Below the pieces are notes generated by a model. It saw only the letters and a program-made list of their open reading frames with translations. It was not told where the DNA came from and did no database searches. A stretch of DNA of 64,000 bases from Brevibacillus_H sp049846925 (GTDB taxonomy: Bacteria > Bacillota > Bacilli > Brevibacillales > Brevibacillaceae), in NCBI RefSeq assembly GCF_049846925.1, contig NZ_JBNCMT010000020.1, forward strand, positions 41,232 to 105,231, in the 5' to 3' direction. The position numbers and the translations under genes are program-made. Below, in pieces: positions 44,154-53,078 of the stretch; position 1 is the stretch's first letter, and the number at the start of each line of letters is the position of its first letter.

Positions 44154-45077
44154 TTGATTTCATTTATTTTGAGGCGGACGGCTGCAATGGTGCCTATGCT
44201 GATCGTTGTTTCCATTATTTCATTTTTGTTTGTTCATTTGACGCCAGGAGACCCGATCCGTGTGCTGTACGGAAATGAAATTGATGCACAGACCTACCAG
44301 CAGCTCAAGGAAAAGGAGGGTCTGAACGACCCACTTTATCAGCAATACGGCCGATATGTTGGCAAGATCATCACCCAGGGGGATTTTGGTATCTCCTATC
44401 GCACGAAGTCGAATGTGTCTGAGGAAATCCTGCGTCGCTTTTCTTACACACTTTTGCTGACGCTTGCCAGTATGGTCTGGGCCGTGGTGATCGGGCTCTT
44501 GGTCGGAATCCTTTCTGCAGTCAAACGAAACTCGCTTCTGGATCGGGTAGGCATGGTGTCAGCCATCACGGCACTGAGCATTCCTGAATTCTGGTTTGGC
44601 CTGATGCTTATGCAGATTTTTTCAGTGCAGCTTGGCTGGTTTCCAACAAGCGGCAGTGGGACCATCTCACATTTGATTTTGCCTTCGCTGACACTGGGGC
44701 TTGGGGTGGCAGCCATTATCGCCCGATTTACGAGATCCAGCATCCTGGAAGTGTTGCGAGAGGACTATGTACGTACAGCGAGGGCCAAAGGGCAGCGTGA
44801 ATGGGTCATCGTCTTGACGCATGTACTGCGAAGTGCTTTGATCCCTGTCGTGACAATGACTGGATTGCAATTTGGTTTCCTTCTTGGTGGGGCAGTAGTC
44901 GTAGAGCAGGTATTTGCATGGCCCGGTCTCGGCTCCTACCTGATTGATTCTATTCTGACTCGTGATTATCCGGTGATCCAGGCACTGATTCTGCTCTTTT
45001 CTGTACAATTTTTGGTTGTTAACCTGCTTGTCGATGTCAGCTACGGATTATTGAATCCGCAAATCCGCTACGAATAA
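44154..45077 (+). CDS. Peptide ABC transporter permease (DppB family)
   Basis: 307 residues from TTG 44154 behind AGAGGTG; GTG 44145 overlaps that site. Six membrane helices. N-terminal FLFVHLTPGDPIRVLYG and the EAA loop VLREDYVRTARAKGQREW are the DppB signatures. Forms the channel with the following permease. Confidence 0.9.
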   Translation: MISFILRRTAAMVPMLIVVSIISFLFVHLTPGDPIRVLYGNEIDAQTYQQLKEKEGLNDPLYQQYGRYVGKIITQGDFGISYRTKSNVSEEILRRFSYTLLLTLASMVWAVVIGLLVGILSAVKRNSLLDRVGMVSAITALSIPEFWFGLMLMQIFSVQLGWFPTSGSGTISHLILPSLTLGLGVAAIIARFTRSSILEVLREDYVRTARAKGQREWVIVLTHVLRSALIPVVTMTGLQFGFLLGGAVVVEQVFAWPGLGSYLIDSILTRDYPVIQALILLFSVQFLVVNLLVDVSYGLLNPQIRYE

Positions 45078-45099
45078 CCAAGGAGAAGGAGACTCAAAA

Positions 45100-46659
45100 A
45101 TGCAGACAAAGATGTACGAATCTCCATCGCCTTTTTGGGCGTTTCTCAAAAAGTTCCGCAAACAGAGAGTGGCATTTTTGTCTTTGTTCGTCGTCATAGG
45201 CATCGTATTTGCTGGCCTGTTCGCCCCATTGCTCGTTCCCTATGATCCGCATCGGCCCGTCACCGATCAATACCAGGAAAAAGGTGTTGAGGTCAGCCAA
45301 CTGACAAATGTGCAGGTGCCTATTGCCATTTGGAAGAGTGATGAAAGCAAGGAGCAGGACAGTGGTGGGTACCGAATTTCACTGGAAAGTGAGGATGGGC
45401 AAATTGCTGCTGCCAGAAAAACGGCGAACGGAGTGTTTGTGTACGCAAATGGGGATGGCACGACTTCCATACTCGTTTCAAACGGAGAGATTGCCTCCCG
45501 GTTGAAGGTAGTCGTCTCCAGTCAGGATAACGGACAAAATTATCTATCCCAGTTGGTGGCAACCGTGCCAAAGGAACCCTTACGGATAGGGGCAACGCTG
45601 AAAGCAGAAGTGAGAGCCATTCTGACGGATGGTGCTCAATTGACAGGAATGTCAGACATATTGGCCTTTGTGGAACAAAACAGGGCGGTTGAGGTTATAG
45701 CACCAACAACGAATGATGGCTTTTCCAACTCGACAGAAGTCACGCAGGAAAGCAAGGCTCTTTCCTTTCAATCGCTTACTCCATCAGTAGTGGAGGTGAG
45801 TCAAGACGGCGTGATCACCGCAGTCGGAAAAGGGGATGGAGCTATCAAGGTGTCTAGTGACGGAGTATCCACACTGATTCCGGTTGCGGTGGAACAGTCG
45901 CTCTCACAGGATATACCGGTACGGCTTGAGCCAGGCAGCCTGTTGGTCAACCTGATCAATGCGTATAAACACCAACCGCCGTCATCTCTCCACTGGTTTG
46001 GTACTGATCACCAGAACCGTGATATTTTCTCCCGTGTTCTCTGGGGGACGAGAGAAACGTTGCTGATCGGTTTCGTCTCGGTCTCCATCGGCGCTGTCAT
46101 CGGGACGGTTCTTGGCCTAATCGCTGGCTACTATGGAAGGTGGATCGATGGCCTGATTACCCGGTTTACGGATGTACTGCTTGCCTTCCCGGGAATCTTG
46201 CTTGCCATCGCAGTGATCGCCCTGCTGGGACCTGGCATTACCAATATTATCTTTGCTGTTTCCGTCTTTACGATCCCGATCTTTATACGGATAGTACGAG
46301 GCAGCACACTGGCACTGAAGGAAATGACCTATGTGGAGGCGGCCAAGTCCATCGGTGTCCGGGATTCAGTCATTGTCATGCGGCATATTTTCCCCGGGAC
46401 GATGTCGGTGGTGATGGTTTATCTGACCATGCGGATTGGTACAGCCATTCTCATCGGGGCATCGCTCAGCTTCCTTGGACTGGGCGGTGATATAACGGCT
46501 CCTGAATGGGGGGCGATGCTCAGTGCTGCGAAGGATAACAGTCGCAATTTGTTCCACCCCACCTTTTTTCCAGGTCTCTCGATTGTCATCACCGTGCTTT
46601 GCTTTAACTTGCTTGGCGATGGATTGCGAGATGCGCTGGATCCGAAATTAAAGGACTAG
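45100..46659 (+). CDS. Peptide ABC transporter permease (DppC family) with large extracytoplasmic insertion
   Basis: 519 residues, ATG behind AAGGAGAAGG. Normal DppC proteins have about 300. The first membrane helix (about 24-46) is followed by some 250 extra residues (about 50-300), including an Ig/BIG_2-like stretch (LTPSVVEVSQDGVITAVGKGDGAIKVSSDG, about 226-255). Then the conserved HWFGTDHQNRDIFSR and the five remaining helices with EAA loop YVEAAKSIGVRDS and the C-terminal LGDGLRDALDPK. By topology the insertion lies outside the membrane, where it could dock the binding protein or substrate. The core looks functional. Confidence 0.88.
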   Translation: MQTKMYESPSPFWAFLKKFRKQRVAFLSLFVVIGIVFAGLFAPLLVPYDPHRPVTDQYQEKGVEVSQLTNVQVPIAIWKSDESKEQDSGGYRISLESEDGQIAAARKTANGVFVYANGDGTTSILVSNGEIASRLKVVVSSQDNGQNYLSQLVATVPKEPLRIGATLKAEVRAILTDGAQLTGMSDILAFVEQNRAVEVIAPTTNDGFSNSTEVTQESKALSFQSLTPSVVEVSQDGVITAVGKGDGAIKVSSDGVSTLIPVAVEQSLSQDIPVRLEPGSLLVNLINAYKHQPPSSLHWFGTDHQNRDIFSRVLWGTRETLLIGFVSVSIGAVIGTVLGLIAGYYGRWIDGLITRFTDVLLAFPGILLAIAVIALLGPGITNIIFAVSVFTIPIFIRIVRGSTLALKEMTYVEAAKSIGVRDSVIVMRHIFPGTMSVVMVYLTMRIGTAILIGASLSFLGLGGDITAPEWGAMLSAAKDNSRNLFHPTFFPGLSIVITVLCFNLLGDGLRDALDPKLKD

Positions 46660-46672
46660 GAGGTGGACACTC

Positions 46673-47659
46673 ATGCAAGAAATCATGCTGGAAGTAAATA
46701 ACCTGACCGTCAATTTTCGCAATGAGGAAGACGAATACACAGTAGTAAATGGCATCTCCTTTCACGTAAAAAAGGGAGAAACTGTAGGGCTTGTCGGGGA
46801 GTCGGGCTGCGGGAAAAGTATTACTTCCCTGTCCATCATGAGGCTGGTACCGACGCCGCCCGGGCATATCGCCTCTGGAGAAATCCGCTACAAGGGCACG
46901 GATCTTCTCACCTTGAAAGAAAAAGAGATGAATGCGATACGGGGCAATGAGATTTCGATGATTTTTCAGGAGCCGATGACTTCGCTCACACCTGTATTCA
47001 CTATTGGCCGCCAGTTGGATGAGGTGATTTTGCTTCATACCGATTTGTCACGAAAAGCAGCAAAAGCGAAATCAATTGACATGCTGAAGCTGGTGGGAAT
47101 TCCTCGTGCAGAACAGATCTATGCGAGCTACCCGCATGAATTGTCCGGGGGGATGCGCCAACGGGTGATGATTGCCATTGGGCTCGCCTGTGCACCACAA
47201 TTATTGATTGCCGACGAACCGACGACAGCGCTCGATGTGACGATTCAGGCGCAAATCCTGGATTTGATGCGGGAACTGAAGCAGAAAATGAACACAGCCA
47301 TCTTGTTCATCACGCACGATATGGGAGTGGTAGCTGAAATGTGCGACCGGGTGATTGTCATGTATGCGGGAGAAATCGTAGAAGAAGCTGATGTCGATAC
47401 GTTATTTCACCATCCGAAGCATCCTTATACCCGTGGCTTGCTGGAGTCAATCCCCAATATGAAGGAGAAGAAGCACCGCCTGTTTTCGATCGGCGGACAG
47501 GTGCCAGCCGCTGGCTCAATCCGGAGCGGCTGTCGATTCAGAGAGCGGTGCAGTTTTGCCTTTGAGCGATGTGAAATCGACGACCCTGCGTTGTTTTCAC
47601 TAGCAAAGGGGCATAAATGCCGCTGTTGGCTCTATGCAGAACAGGGAGGCCGAACATGA
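46673..47659 (+). CDS. Peptide ABC transporter ATPase (DppD family)
   Basis: 328 residues, ATG behind AGGAGGTGG. Walker A GESGCGKSI (about 43-51), signature LSGGMRQRVMIAIGLA, Walker B LLIADEPTTALDVT and H-loop ITHDMG. The C-terminal oligopeptide/dipeptide extension carries a Cys cluster (CRFRERCSFAFERC...CRCW) that in this family can bind an iron-sulfur cluster. Overlaps the next gene by four bases (ATGA), so the two are translationally coupled. Confidence 0.92.
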   Translation: MQEIMLEVNNLTVNFRNEEDEYTVVNGISFHVKKGETVGLVGESGCGKSITSLSIMRLVPTPPGHIASGEIRYKGTDLLTLKEKEMNAIRGNEISMIFQEPMTSLTPVFTIGRQLDEVILLHTDLSRKAAKAKSIDMLKLVGIPRAEQIYASYPHELSGGMRQRVMIAIGLACAPQLLIADEPTTALDVTIQAQILDLMRELKQKMNTAILFITHDMGVVAEMCDRVIVMYAGEIVEEADVDTLFHHPKHPYTRGLLESIPNMKEKKHRLFSIGGQVPAAGSIRSGCRFRERCSFAFERCEIDDPALFSLAKGHKCRCWLYAEQGGRT

Positions 47660-48624
47660 CAGATGTGCTATTAGACGTACAAAAGCTGCAAGTACACTTC
47701 CCGATCAAGAAAGGTTTTTTTCAAAGGACACAAGGGTTTGTCAAAGCGGTTGATGACATATCCTTTGCCATCGCCAGAGGCGAGACATTTGGGCTGGTTG
47801 GCGAATCGGGTTGCGGCAAGTCCACAACTGGCAGGGCTGTCATGAATCTGATCAAGCCGAGCGCTGGGCGGGTTCTCTTTGCAGGGGAAGACTTGGCTCA
47901 ATTGTCCGAGAGGCAAATGCTTCTAAAGCGCAAGGATCTGCAAATGGTATTTCAGGACCCTTACGCATCGCTCAATCCACGTCTGACCATCGAGCAAATT
48001 TTGAATGAGCCGCTTTCGGCCCATCAGGTGGGGGATGCAGCAGAGCGAAAGATGACCATTGCACGAATGATGGAAGTTTGCGGATTGAATCCTGCGTTAC
48101 TCAAACGGTATCCACATGAGTTTTCGGGAGGACAGCGGCAGCGGATTTGCATCGCCCGGGCATTGATCCTAAAGCCACAACTCGTCGTGGCAGATGAACC
48201 AGTCTCTGCACTTGATGTTTCAATTCAATCACAAATCCTCAATCTGCTACAGGATTTGCAGGAAGAATTCCAGCTCACCTACTTGTTTATCTCGCATGAT
48301 CTGGCAGTAGTAAGGCATTTATGCGACAAGGTTGGCGTCATGTATTTAGGCAGAATGGCAGAAATCGGCACAGCGGATCGTATTTACTCGAACCCGCAGC
48401 ATCCGTATACGAAGTCCCTTTTGTCAGCCATCCCCACCGCAGATCCGAGGCAAAAAAGGGAGCGGATAATGCTGCATGGTGAAGTGCCGTCACCAGCCAA
48501 TCCGCCGAAGGGTTGTGCGTTCGTGACGAGGTGTCCAAAAGCAATGGACATCTGCAGGCAAGAGAGACCTCTTGTCAGTAAGGTGGAAGACGATCATTTG
48601 GTCGCTTGTCATCTCTTTAGCTAA
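47656..48624 (+). CDS. Peptide ABC transporter ATPase (DppF family)
   Basis: 322 residues from ATG 47656, behind CAGGGAGG; an earlier in-frame ATG lies within dppD-like coding sequence. Walker A GESGCGKST (about 53-61), Q-loop MVFQDPYASLNPR, signature FSGGQRQRICIARAL, Walker B LVVADEPVSALDVS, and a family C-terminal CAFVTRCPKAMDIC. Pairs with the preceding ATPase to drive peptide import. Confidence 0.92.
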   Translation: MTDVLLDVQKLQVHFPIKKGFFQRTQGFVKAVDDISFAIARGETFGLVGESGCGKSTTGRAVMNLIKPSAGRVLFAGEDLAQLSERQMLLKRKDLQMVFQDPYASLNPRLTIEQILNEPLSAHQVGDAAERKMTIARMMEVCGLNPALLKRYPHEFSGGQRQRICIARALILKPQLVVADEPVSALDVSIQSQILNLLQDLQEEFQLTYLFISHDLAVVRHLCDKVGVMYLGRMAEIGTADRIYSNPQHPYTKSLLSAIPTADPRQKRERIMLHGEVPSPANPPKGCAFVTRCPKAMDICRQERPLVSKVEDDHLVACHLFS

Positions 48625-48638
48625 GAGAGGAGACACAT

Positions 48639-49667
48639 ATGAAAGAAACAATGGTAGTAGTCAAACGCGGCAATCATATCGAAAGCACACACGCTGGGAG
48701 CATCGCCGTCGTGGATAGGCATGGCAATCTCCTGTATGGGCTAGGAGACATCACGCGGATGACCTTTACCCGCTCTGCATTGAAACCGGTTCAGGCAATC
48801 CCCGTTCTACAATCGGGAGCCGCTGAGCGTTTTCTGATGACGGATAAGGAAATCGCCATTTGTTGCGGCTCTCACAACGGAGAAGAACAGCATACGCAGG
48901 TAGTCAACTCCATGCTGTTTCGCATTGGACTGCAAGAGGGTAATCTGCAATGCGGTGCCCATCCCCCATATAACCATACTCACTATTTGGAAATGGTGAG
49001 AAAACAGGTGGAGCCAAGCGCCATTCATAATAATTGTTCAGGAAAACATGCAGGCATGCTGGCGCTAGCCGTGCATTTGGAAAGTGATATTGACACGTAT
49101 CATCATCTGGAGCACCCTGTGCAGCGGAAGGTTGTTGAAGCATTGGCAGAGCTGGCGGAGTTCCCGGAGGATCAGATGATGATTGGCATCGATGGCTGCG
49201 GTGTTCCCAATTTTGGTATTCCATTAGACAAATTGGCTCTCGTTTTTGCTAAATTTGCTAATCCAGAAAATGTGCAGCACCATTCGCTCAGGCAAACGAT
49301 CAAGCGCCTTACCCATGCCATGGTACAGCATCCCGAAATGATCAGCGGGACCAACGACTTTTGCACGGAGTTAATCAAGGTGGGAGACAGAAGGGTTCTC
49401 GCCAAGGGCGGCGCAGAAGGGGTTTATTGCCTAGGGCTAATAGAGAAAGGGATCGGGATTGCCATCAAGGTGGAAGATGGAAACTGGAGGTCCGCTACAC
49501 CTGTGGCGGTTGAAGTGCTAAAGCAGTTGGGAGAGCTGACACCTCAGCAGGAAAGAGCATTGCAATCCTTTCATTTACCTGTAATCACAAGCAGAAAAGG
49601 AGAGGCGGTCGGCAGCATTGAGCCGGTCTTCCAATTGAGGGCAGGAAACACAAACATCATACAGTAA
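48639..49667 (+). CDS. Asparaginase II-family (AnsA_2 type) amidohydrolase
   Basis: 342 residues, ATG behind GAGAGGAG. Matches the Rhizobium-type L-asparaginase II family: FTRSALKPVQAIPVL (about 46-60) holds the active-site Ser-x-x-Lys, CCGSHNGEEQHT (about 75-86) and NNCSGKHAGMLALA (about 127-140) hold the Ser/Lys/Cys residues. No signal peptide, so cytoplasmic. The family hydrolyses the side-chain amide of asparagine. Its place after a dipeptide importer and before cyanophycinases suggests it may cleave imported beta-aspartyl dipeptides instead (inference). Confidence 0.82.
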   Translation: MKETMVVVKRGNHIESTHAGSIAVVDRHGNLLYGLGDITRMTFTRSALKPVQAIPVLQSGAAERFLMTDKEIAICCGSHNGEEQHTQVVNSMLFRIGLQEGNLQCGAHPPYNHTHYLEMVRKQVEPSAIHNNCSGKHAGMLALAVHLESDIDTYHHLEHPVQRKVVEALAELAEFPEDQMMIGIDGCGVPNFGIPLDKLALVFAKFANPENVQHHSLRQTIKRLTHAMVQHPEMISGTNDFCTELIKVGDRRVLAKGGAEGVYCLGLIEKGIGIAIKVEDGNWRSATPVAVEVLKQLGELTPQQERALQSFHLPVITSRKGEAVGSIEPVFQLRAGNTNIIQ

Positions 49668-49679
49668 GGGGGAAATACG

Positions 49680-50912
49680 ATGTCGTTTGTGAAAGGTAAC
49701 GTATCAAGGCTGTTAACTGTTTTTCTGGCGTTTGTTTTGATCATGGCTGCTTCTATGCAGGAAGGGTACGCAAACGAGAGTACGTCAGCGGCCAAAGGAA
49801 CACTTGTGATTATTGGCGGCAATCTGGAAACCAACAATGCAGAAGTCTACAACCAGATGATCGAATTGGCTGGAGGCAAGGAAAGGGCGATTATCGGGAT
49901 ATTTCCCACTGCCAGTGGCTCCATGACTTCTTCGGAAAGCATGAAGCAAGATTTTGAAGCGTACGGCATCCCTTCTGATCGTGTCCGCATCATTGATATT
50001 ACCGAAAAGAACTACCCAGATAAGGTAAACAACGCAGAGGTGGCAAAAGCTGTTTCCGAATGCACAGGACTCTTTTTCGTAGGCGGAGATCAGTCGCGGA
50101 TTACCAAGGCATTTTACAATGAGGACGGGACAAATACGAAGGTGCTCGATGCGGTTTGGGAGGTTTACAAATCGGGTGGCATGATTGGGGGAACATCGGC
50201 AGGAGCAGCGATTATGTCGAATCCGATGATCCTGAATGCCACGTCACTGGAAGCGTTCGAATTGGGTGTGACCTACGATGGGGAAAAGCCTGGGTTATGG
50301 GTGACTAAAGGTCTTGGTTTCTTTGAAGGTGGGATCGTCGATCAGCACTTCAGCAAGCGAGGCCGCATTGGTCGTCTCGTGGTTGCGCTTGTTCATGAAA
50401 AAATAAACTACGGCTTTGGCATAGATGAAAATTCAGCGATGGTGGTAAAAGGCAGCGAAATTCAAGTCATCGGTGCAAGCGGCATGTTCCTGGTTGATGT
50501 ATCCAAAGTAAGCACAACCAAGAGCGGCGCCTATACAAACGTGGATGTATCTTACATTGAAAAGGGTGATAAGTACAACTTTGCCACCAAGAAGTTCACC
50601 CTCGATAAATCAAAAACACTGATCCCAAAAGGGAGTGAGTATTACGAAGGGAATGCGCTGAACACGAATATCTTTGGTTCGGACGCTGCCAAGTTTGCCC
50701 TGCTGGACGATTTAGTCGATAATACGGCAGCGGAATTCCGCGGGATGGCGTTTAGTCTCGACAAGGAAAACAAGGGGAAGGGAGTAACTGTGGTATTCAG
50801 CAAAACCGCCAATACAGAGGGATATTACGATGCAACTGAATACGCCTCATCTGCCCTTCATGTCAGAATGGATATCCTTCCGATTGAAGTCAAGGTAAAA
50901 GAATTGAAATAG
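49680..50912 (+). CDS. Secreted cyanophycinase-like serine peptidase (S51)
   Basis: 410 residues, ATG behind AAGGGGG. Signal peptide 1-32 (cleavage near GYANE). S51 fold: GTLVIIGGNLE at the start, IFPTAS, FVGGDQSRITKAF (about 135-147), catalytic serine in GGTSAGAAIMS (about 169-179, Ser 172) and DQHFSKRGRIGRL (about 220-232). Cyanophycinases cut multi-L-arginyl-poly-L-aspartate to beta-Asp-Arg dipeptides. The 150-residue C-terminal beta-rich extension is longer than in intracellular CphB. The dipeptide importer upstream fits the product. Confidence 0.85.
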   Translation: MSFVKGNVSRLLTVFLAFVLIMAASMQEGYANESTSAAKGTLVIIGGNLETNNAEVYNQMIELAGGKERAIIGIFPTASGSMTSSESMKQDFEAYGIPSDRVRIIDITEKNYPDKVNNAEVAKAVSECTGLFFVGGDQSRITKAFYNEDGTNTKVLDAVWEVYKSGGMIGGTSAGAAIMSNPMILNATSLEAFELGVTYDGEKPGLWVTKGLGFFEGGIVDQHFSKRGRIGRLVVALVHEKINYGFGIDENSAMVVKGSEIQVIGASGMFLVDVSKVSTTKSGAYTNVDVSYIEKGDKYNFATKKFTLDKSKTLIPKGSEYYEGNALNTNIFGSDAAKFALLDDLVDNTAAEFRGMAFSLDKENKGKGVTVVFSKTANTEGYYDATEYASSALHVRMDILPIEVKVKELK

Positions 50913-50976
50913 GTGTAATAGACGAAATGCTTGCATTGTATGAGTAGTCTACCATTTGAGTGGAGGAGTGATTTAC

Positions 50977-52038
50977 TTGCGAACAAAATGGTCTGTCTCC
51001 AAAATGGTAATCAGCACGGTTCTCTCGGCAGGTCATCTTCTTAGCCTGGGAACGGTAACAGCAGCGCCAGCTCCTTACTCGTATTACACCCACGGCAACG
51101 CAACAGACGTCTCTACAGCAACTTCGTTCGGAGAGGTGTTCATGGGGGGAAGCACTGATGTAGATGAAGCATTTGTTTGGATGAGTGAAAAGGCAAACGG
51201 AGGTGACTTTCTCATTCTCCGTGCTTCGGGGACAGATGCCTACAACCCTTACATTTATGACCTTGCACAAACAGCCGGAACACCTTTGAATTCAGTAAAT
51301 ACTTTGATCGTAAATGATTTGGCAATAGCGGGTTCCCATTCTTTTGTCATCGATAAAATCAATCATGCGGAAGCCATTTTCTTTGCTGGTGGCAATCAAG
51401 CGGATTACGTAAATTTCCTGAAAGGTACTCCAGCATTAGACGCCCTCAATAATCGAATTGCCCAAGGCATTCCGTTTGGTGGCACGAGTGCCGGGCTGGC
51501 TATTCAAGGAGAACATAGCTATGATGCAATTGCCACCAAGAGCAAGACCCTTGATTCTCCTACTGCCTTGAATAATCCATACAATTCACTGATTTCCCTG
51601 ACCCATGGCTTAATTGAGACACCGGTCAATGGGCACCTCATCACAGACAGTCACTTCGAACAGCGTGATCGAATGGGGCGCTTCCTTACCTTCCTCGCCA
51701 GAAATATTCAAGACGGCTTCGAAGCCGCTGACCAGGCAAAAGGCATGGCGGTGAACGAAATGACAGCCCTTCTCGTGGAACAGGACGGAACAGCAACGGT
51801 AGTTGTGCAGCCTGGGGCTACTAACCCGGGAGTGTACATGGCTCAAAGCAACCAGGCTCCATCCGTATGCCAAAATGGCACACCGCTAACCTTTACCAAT
51901 ATTTCGATTTACAAGCTGACAGAAGGAGATAGCTTCAATCTAAATACTTGGACCGGGTCTGGTGGATTGTCTTACAGTGTGAACGTGAACAATGGTGTAG
52001 TAACTTCGTCAACGGGCAATATATATGGAACAGAATAG
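50977..52038 (+). CDS. Second secreted cyanophycinase-like protein
   Basis: 353 residues from TTG 50977, placed by GGAGGAG; the frame opens at 50956. Signal peptide 1-30 (VTAA-PAP). Same S51 core as its neighbour: EVFMGGSTDVDEAF, FFAGGNQADYVNFL, catalytic GGTSAGLAIQGE (about 167-178) and DSHFEQRDRMGRFLTFL (about 223-239). It diverges strongly from the first copy (GGNQ for GGDQ), so probably a paralogue with different specificity (other polymer or chain ends). Last gene of the operon, followed by a terminator. Confidence 0.8.
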   Translation: MRTKWSVSKMVISTVLSAGHLLSLGTVTAAPAPYSYYTHGNATDVSTATSFGEVFMGGSTDVDEAFVWMSEKANGGDFLILRASGTDAYNPYIYDLAQTAGTPLNSVNTLIVNDLAIAGSHSFVIDKINHAEAIFFAGGNQADYVNFLKGTPALDALNNRIAQGIPFGGTSAGLAIQGEHSYDAIATKSKTLDSPTALNNPYNSLISLTHGLIETPVNGHLITDSHFEQRDRMGRFLTFLARNIQDGFEAADQAKGMAVNEMTALLVEQDGTATVVVQPGATNPGVYMAQSNQAPSVCQNGTPLTFTNISIYKLTEGDSFNLNTWTGSGGLSYSVNVNNGVVTSSTGNIYGTE

Positions 52039-52054
52039 CTGCAGGTAATGACTG

Positions 52055-52091
52055 GTCGCCTTGTCTGAAATAATGACGGGGCGGCTTTTTT
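52055..52091 (+). terminator. Terminator of the sigma-54 operon
   Basis: GTCGCCTTGTC / GACGGGGCGGC, 11 pairs with G-U, then TTTTTT. Confidence 0.8.
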
Positions 52092-52117
52092 ATATGTGGA
52101 ATAGACTGTAAAATCTC

Positions 52118-52147
52118 TTTACATAGCATACAGGGGTATAGTATTAT
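52118..52147 (+). promoter_or_regulatory. Sigma-A-like promoter
   Basis: TTTACA (52118-52123), 18-base spacer, TATTAT (52142-52147), 32 bases before the SDR start codon. Confidence 0.6.
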
Positions 52148-52179
52148 CAAAACAAAAAATCTCAACTAGGAGGCAAACT

Positions 52180-52779
52180 ATGAAAATTCTGTTACTTGGT
52201 GCAAACGGGACGATTGGGAGTGCGATTCAAAACGAACTCCAATCCAATAATGAAATCATCTCAGCAGGAAGAAGCGGGGCCGATATTGCAGTTGATATAA
52301 CGTCACCAGAAAGCATTAAAGCGATGTATCAAACCGTTGGCAAAGTCGATGCCGTGATTAGCACACCGGGTCAAGTTTTTTTCGGACCGCTTTCGGAGTT
52401 AACGCCTGAAAACAACGAGATCGCAATCCAAAGCAAACTGAAAGGACAAGTTAATCTTGTTTTACTGGGAATGGACCATGTGAACGATGGGGGGAGCTTT
52501 ACGTTGACGACCGGAATTACCATGGATGATCCGATCAAAGGCGGAGCATCAGCAGCCATGGCCTGTGGAGCAATTCGAGCTTTTGTCCAGGCTGCAGCAA
52601 TCGAAATGCCACGGGGTATTCGGATTAACAATGTGAGCCCCAATGTCTTGGTGGAGTCATTTGAAAAGTATCGTCCGTATTTTCCCGGTTTCGAACCTGT
52701 ACCTGCCAGCAGAGTAGCCTTGGCTTACCGAAAAAGCGTGGAAGGAGCTCAGACAGGACAGACCTATAAAGTATACTGA
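52180..52779 (+). CDS. Short-chain dehydrogenase, 199 aa
   Basis: ATG behind CTAGGAGG. Rossmann start MKILLLGANGTIGSAI (glycine motif GxxGxxG, residues 7-13), then an acidic/positive stretch AGRSGADIAVDITSPES suggesting NADP. The catalytic region is atypical: TGITMDDPIKGGASAAMACGAIRAF lacks the usual YxxxK tyrosine at its normal spacing. C-terminal VALAYRKSVEGAQTGQTYKVY is common in a small SDR subgroup of Bacillales. Substrate unknown. Monocistronic. Confidence 0.7.
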   Translation: MKILLLGANGTIGSAIQNELQSNNEIISAGRSGADIAVDITSPESIKAMYQTVGKVDAVISTPGQVFFGPLSELTPENNEIAIQSKLKGQVNLVLLGMDHVNDGGSFTLTTGITMDDPIKGGASAAMACGAIRAFVQAAAIEMPRGIRINNVSPNVLVESFEKYRPYFPGFEPVPASRVALAYRKSVEGAQTGQTYKVY

Positions 52780-52885
52780 ATGGCATCTCCTGCTTCCGGT
52801 TGGATTGACGAAACAGGCAGCCGATCTGTAACTGGGGCAGTGAACGAACAAAAGTATCAGATTTTTAACAATTACTTAAAATGAA

Positions 52886-52914
52886 TTGTATTTTTAAAAT
52901 CGAAGTAGTATAAA
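52886..52914 (+). promoter_or_regulatory. Sigma-A promoter for riboswitch transcript
   Basis: TTGTAT (52886-52891), 17-base spacer, TATAAA (52909-52914). Transcription would start about 15 bases before the aptamer. Confidence 0.6.
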
Positions 52915-52934
52915 AAGAGTGTAGTTCTAAATAA

Positions 52935-53043
52935 CTAGGTCTAATTACATAGAGGAAGCGAAGAACAGATATCTTTACTTGGGCGCTTAGATATCTGGGA
53001 GCGAGTAGCGCAACCGACCTACAGTTTTGTAGGTCTTTTTTTT
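52935..53043 (+). promoter_or_regulatory. Probable c-di-GMP-II riboswitch with terminator
   Basis: A hairpin CAGATATCT (52966-52974) / AGATATCTG (52989-52997) encloses TTGGGCGCTT. Downstream is GAGTAGCGCAACCGACC (53002-53018), close to the UAGYGCAACCGACC end of class II c-di-GMP aptamers. GCGCT in the loop can pair with AGCGC downstream as the pseudoknot; in the clostridial example I recall the pair is GCACT/AGTGC, a covariation. Terminator: GACCTAC / GTAGGTC (53016-53035) plus T-run. TAGGTC (52936-52941) can instead pair with GACCTA, so ligand may block termination (inference). Confidence 0.75.
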
Positions 53044-53078
53044 CTCAAGCAGGTTTCAATCAAGGAGATGAGTTCATC

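Noticed and set aside
52920..53043. T-box or class I c-di-GMP (GEMM) leader
   Set aside because: No AGGGTGGNACCGCG T-box sequence and no GEMM-I tetraloop/receptor pattern; the GCGCAACCGACC end fits class II.
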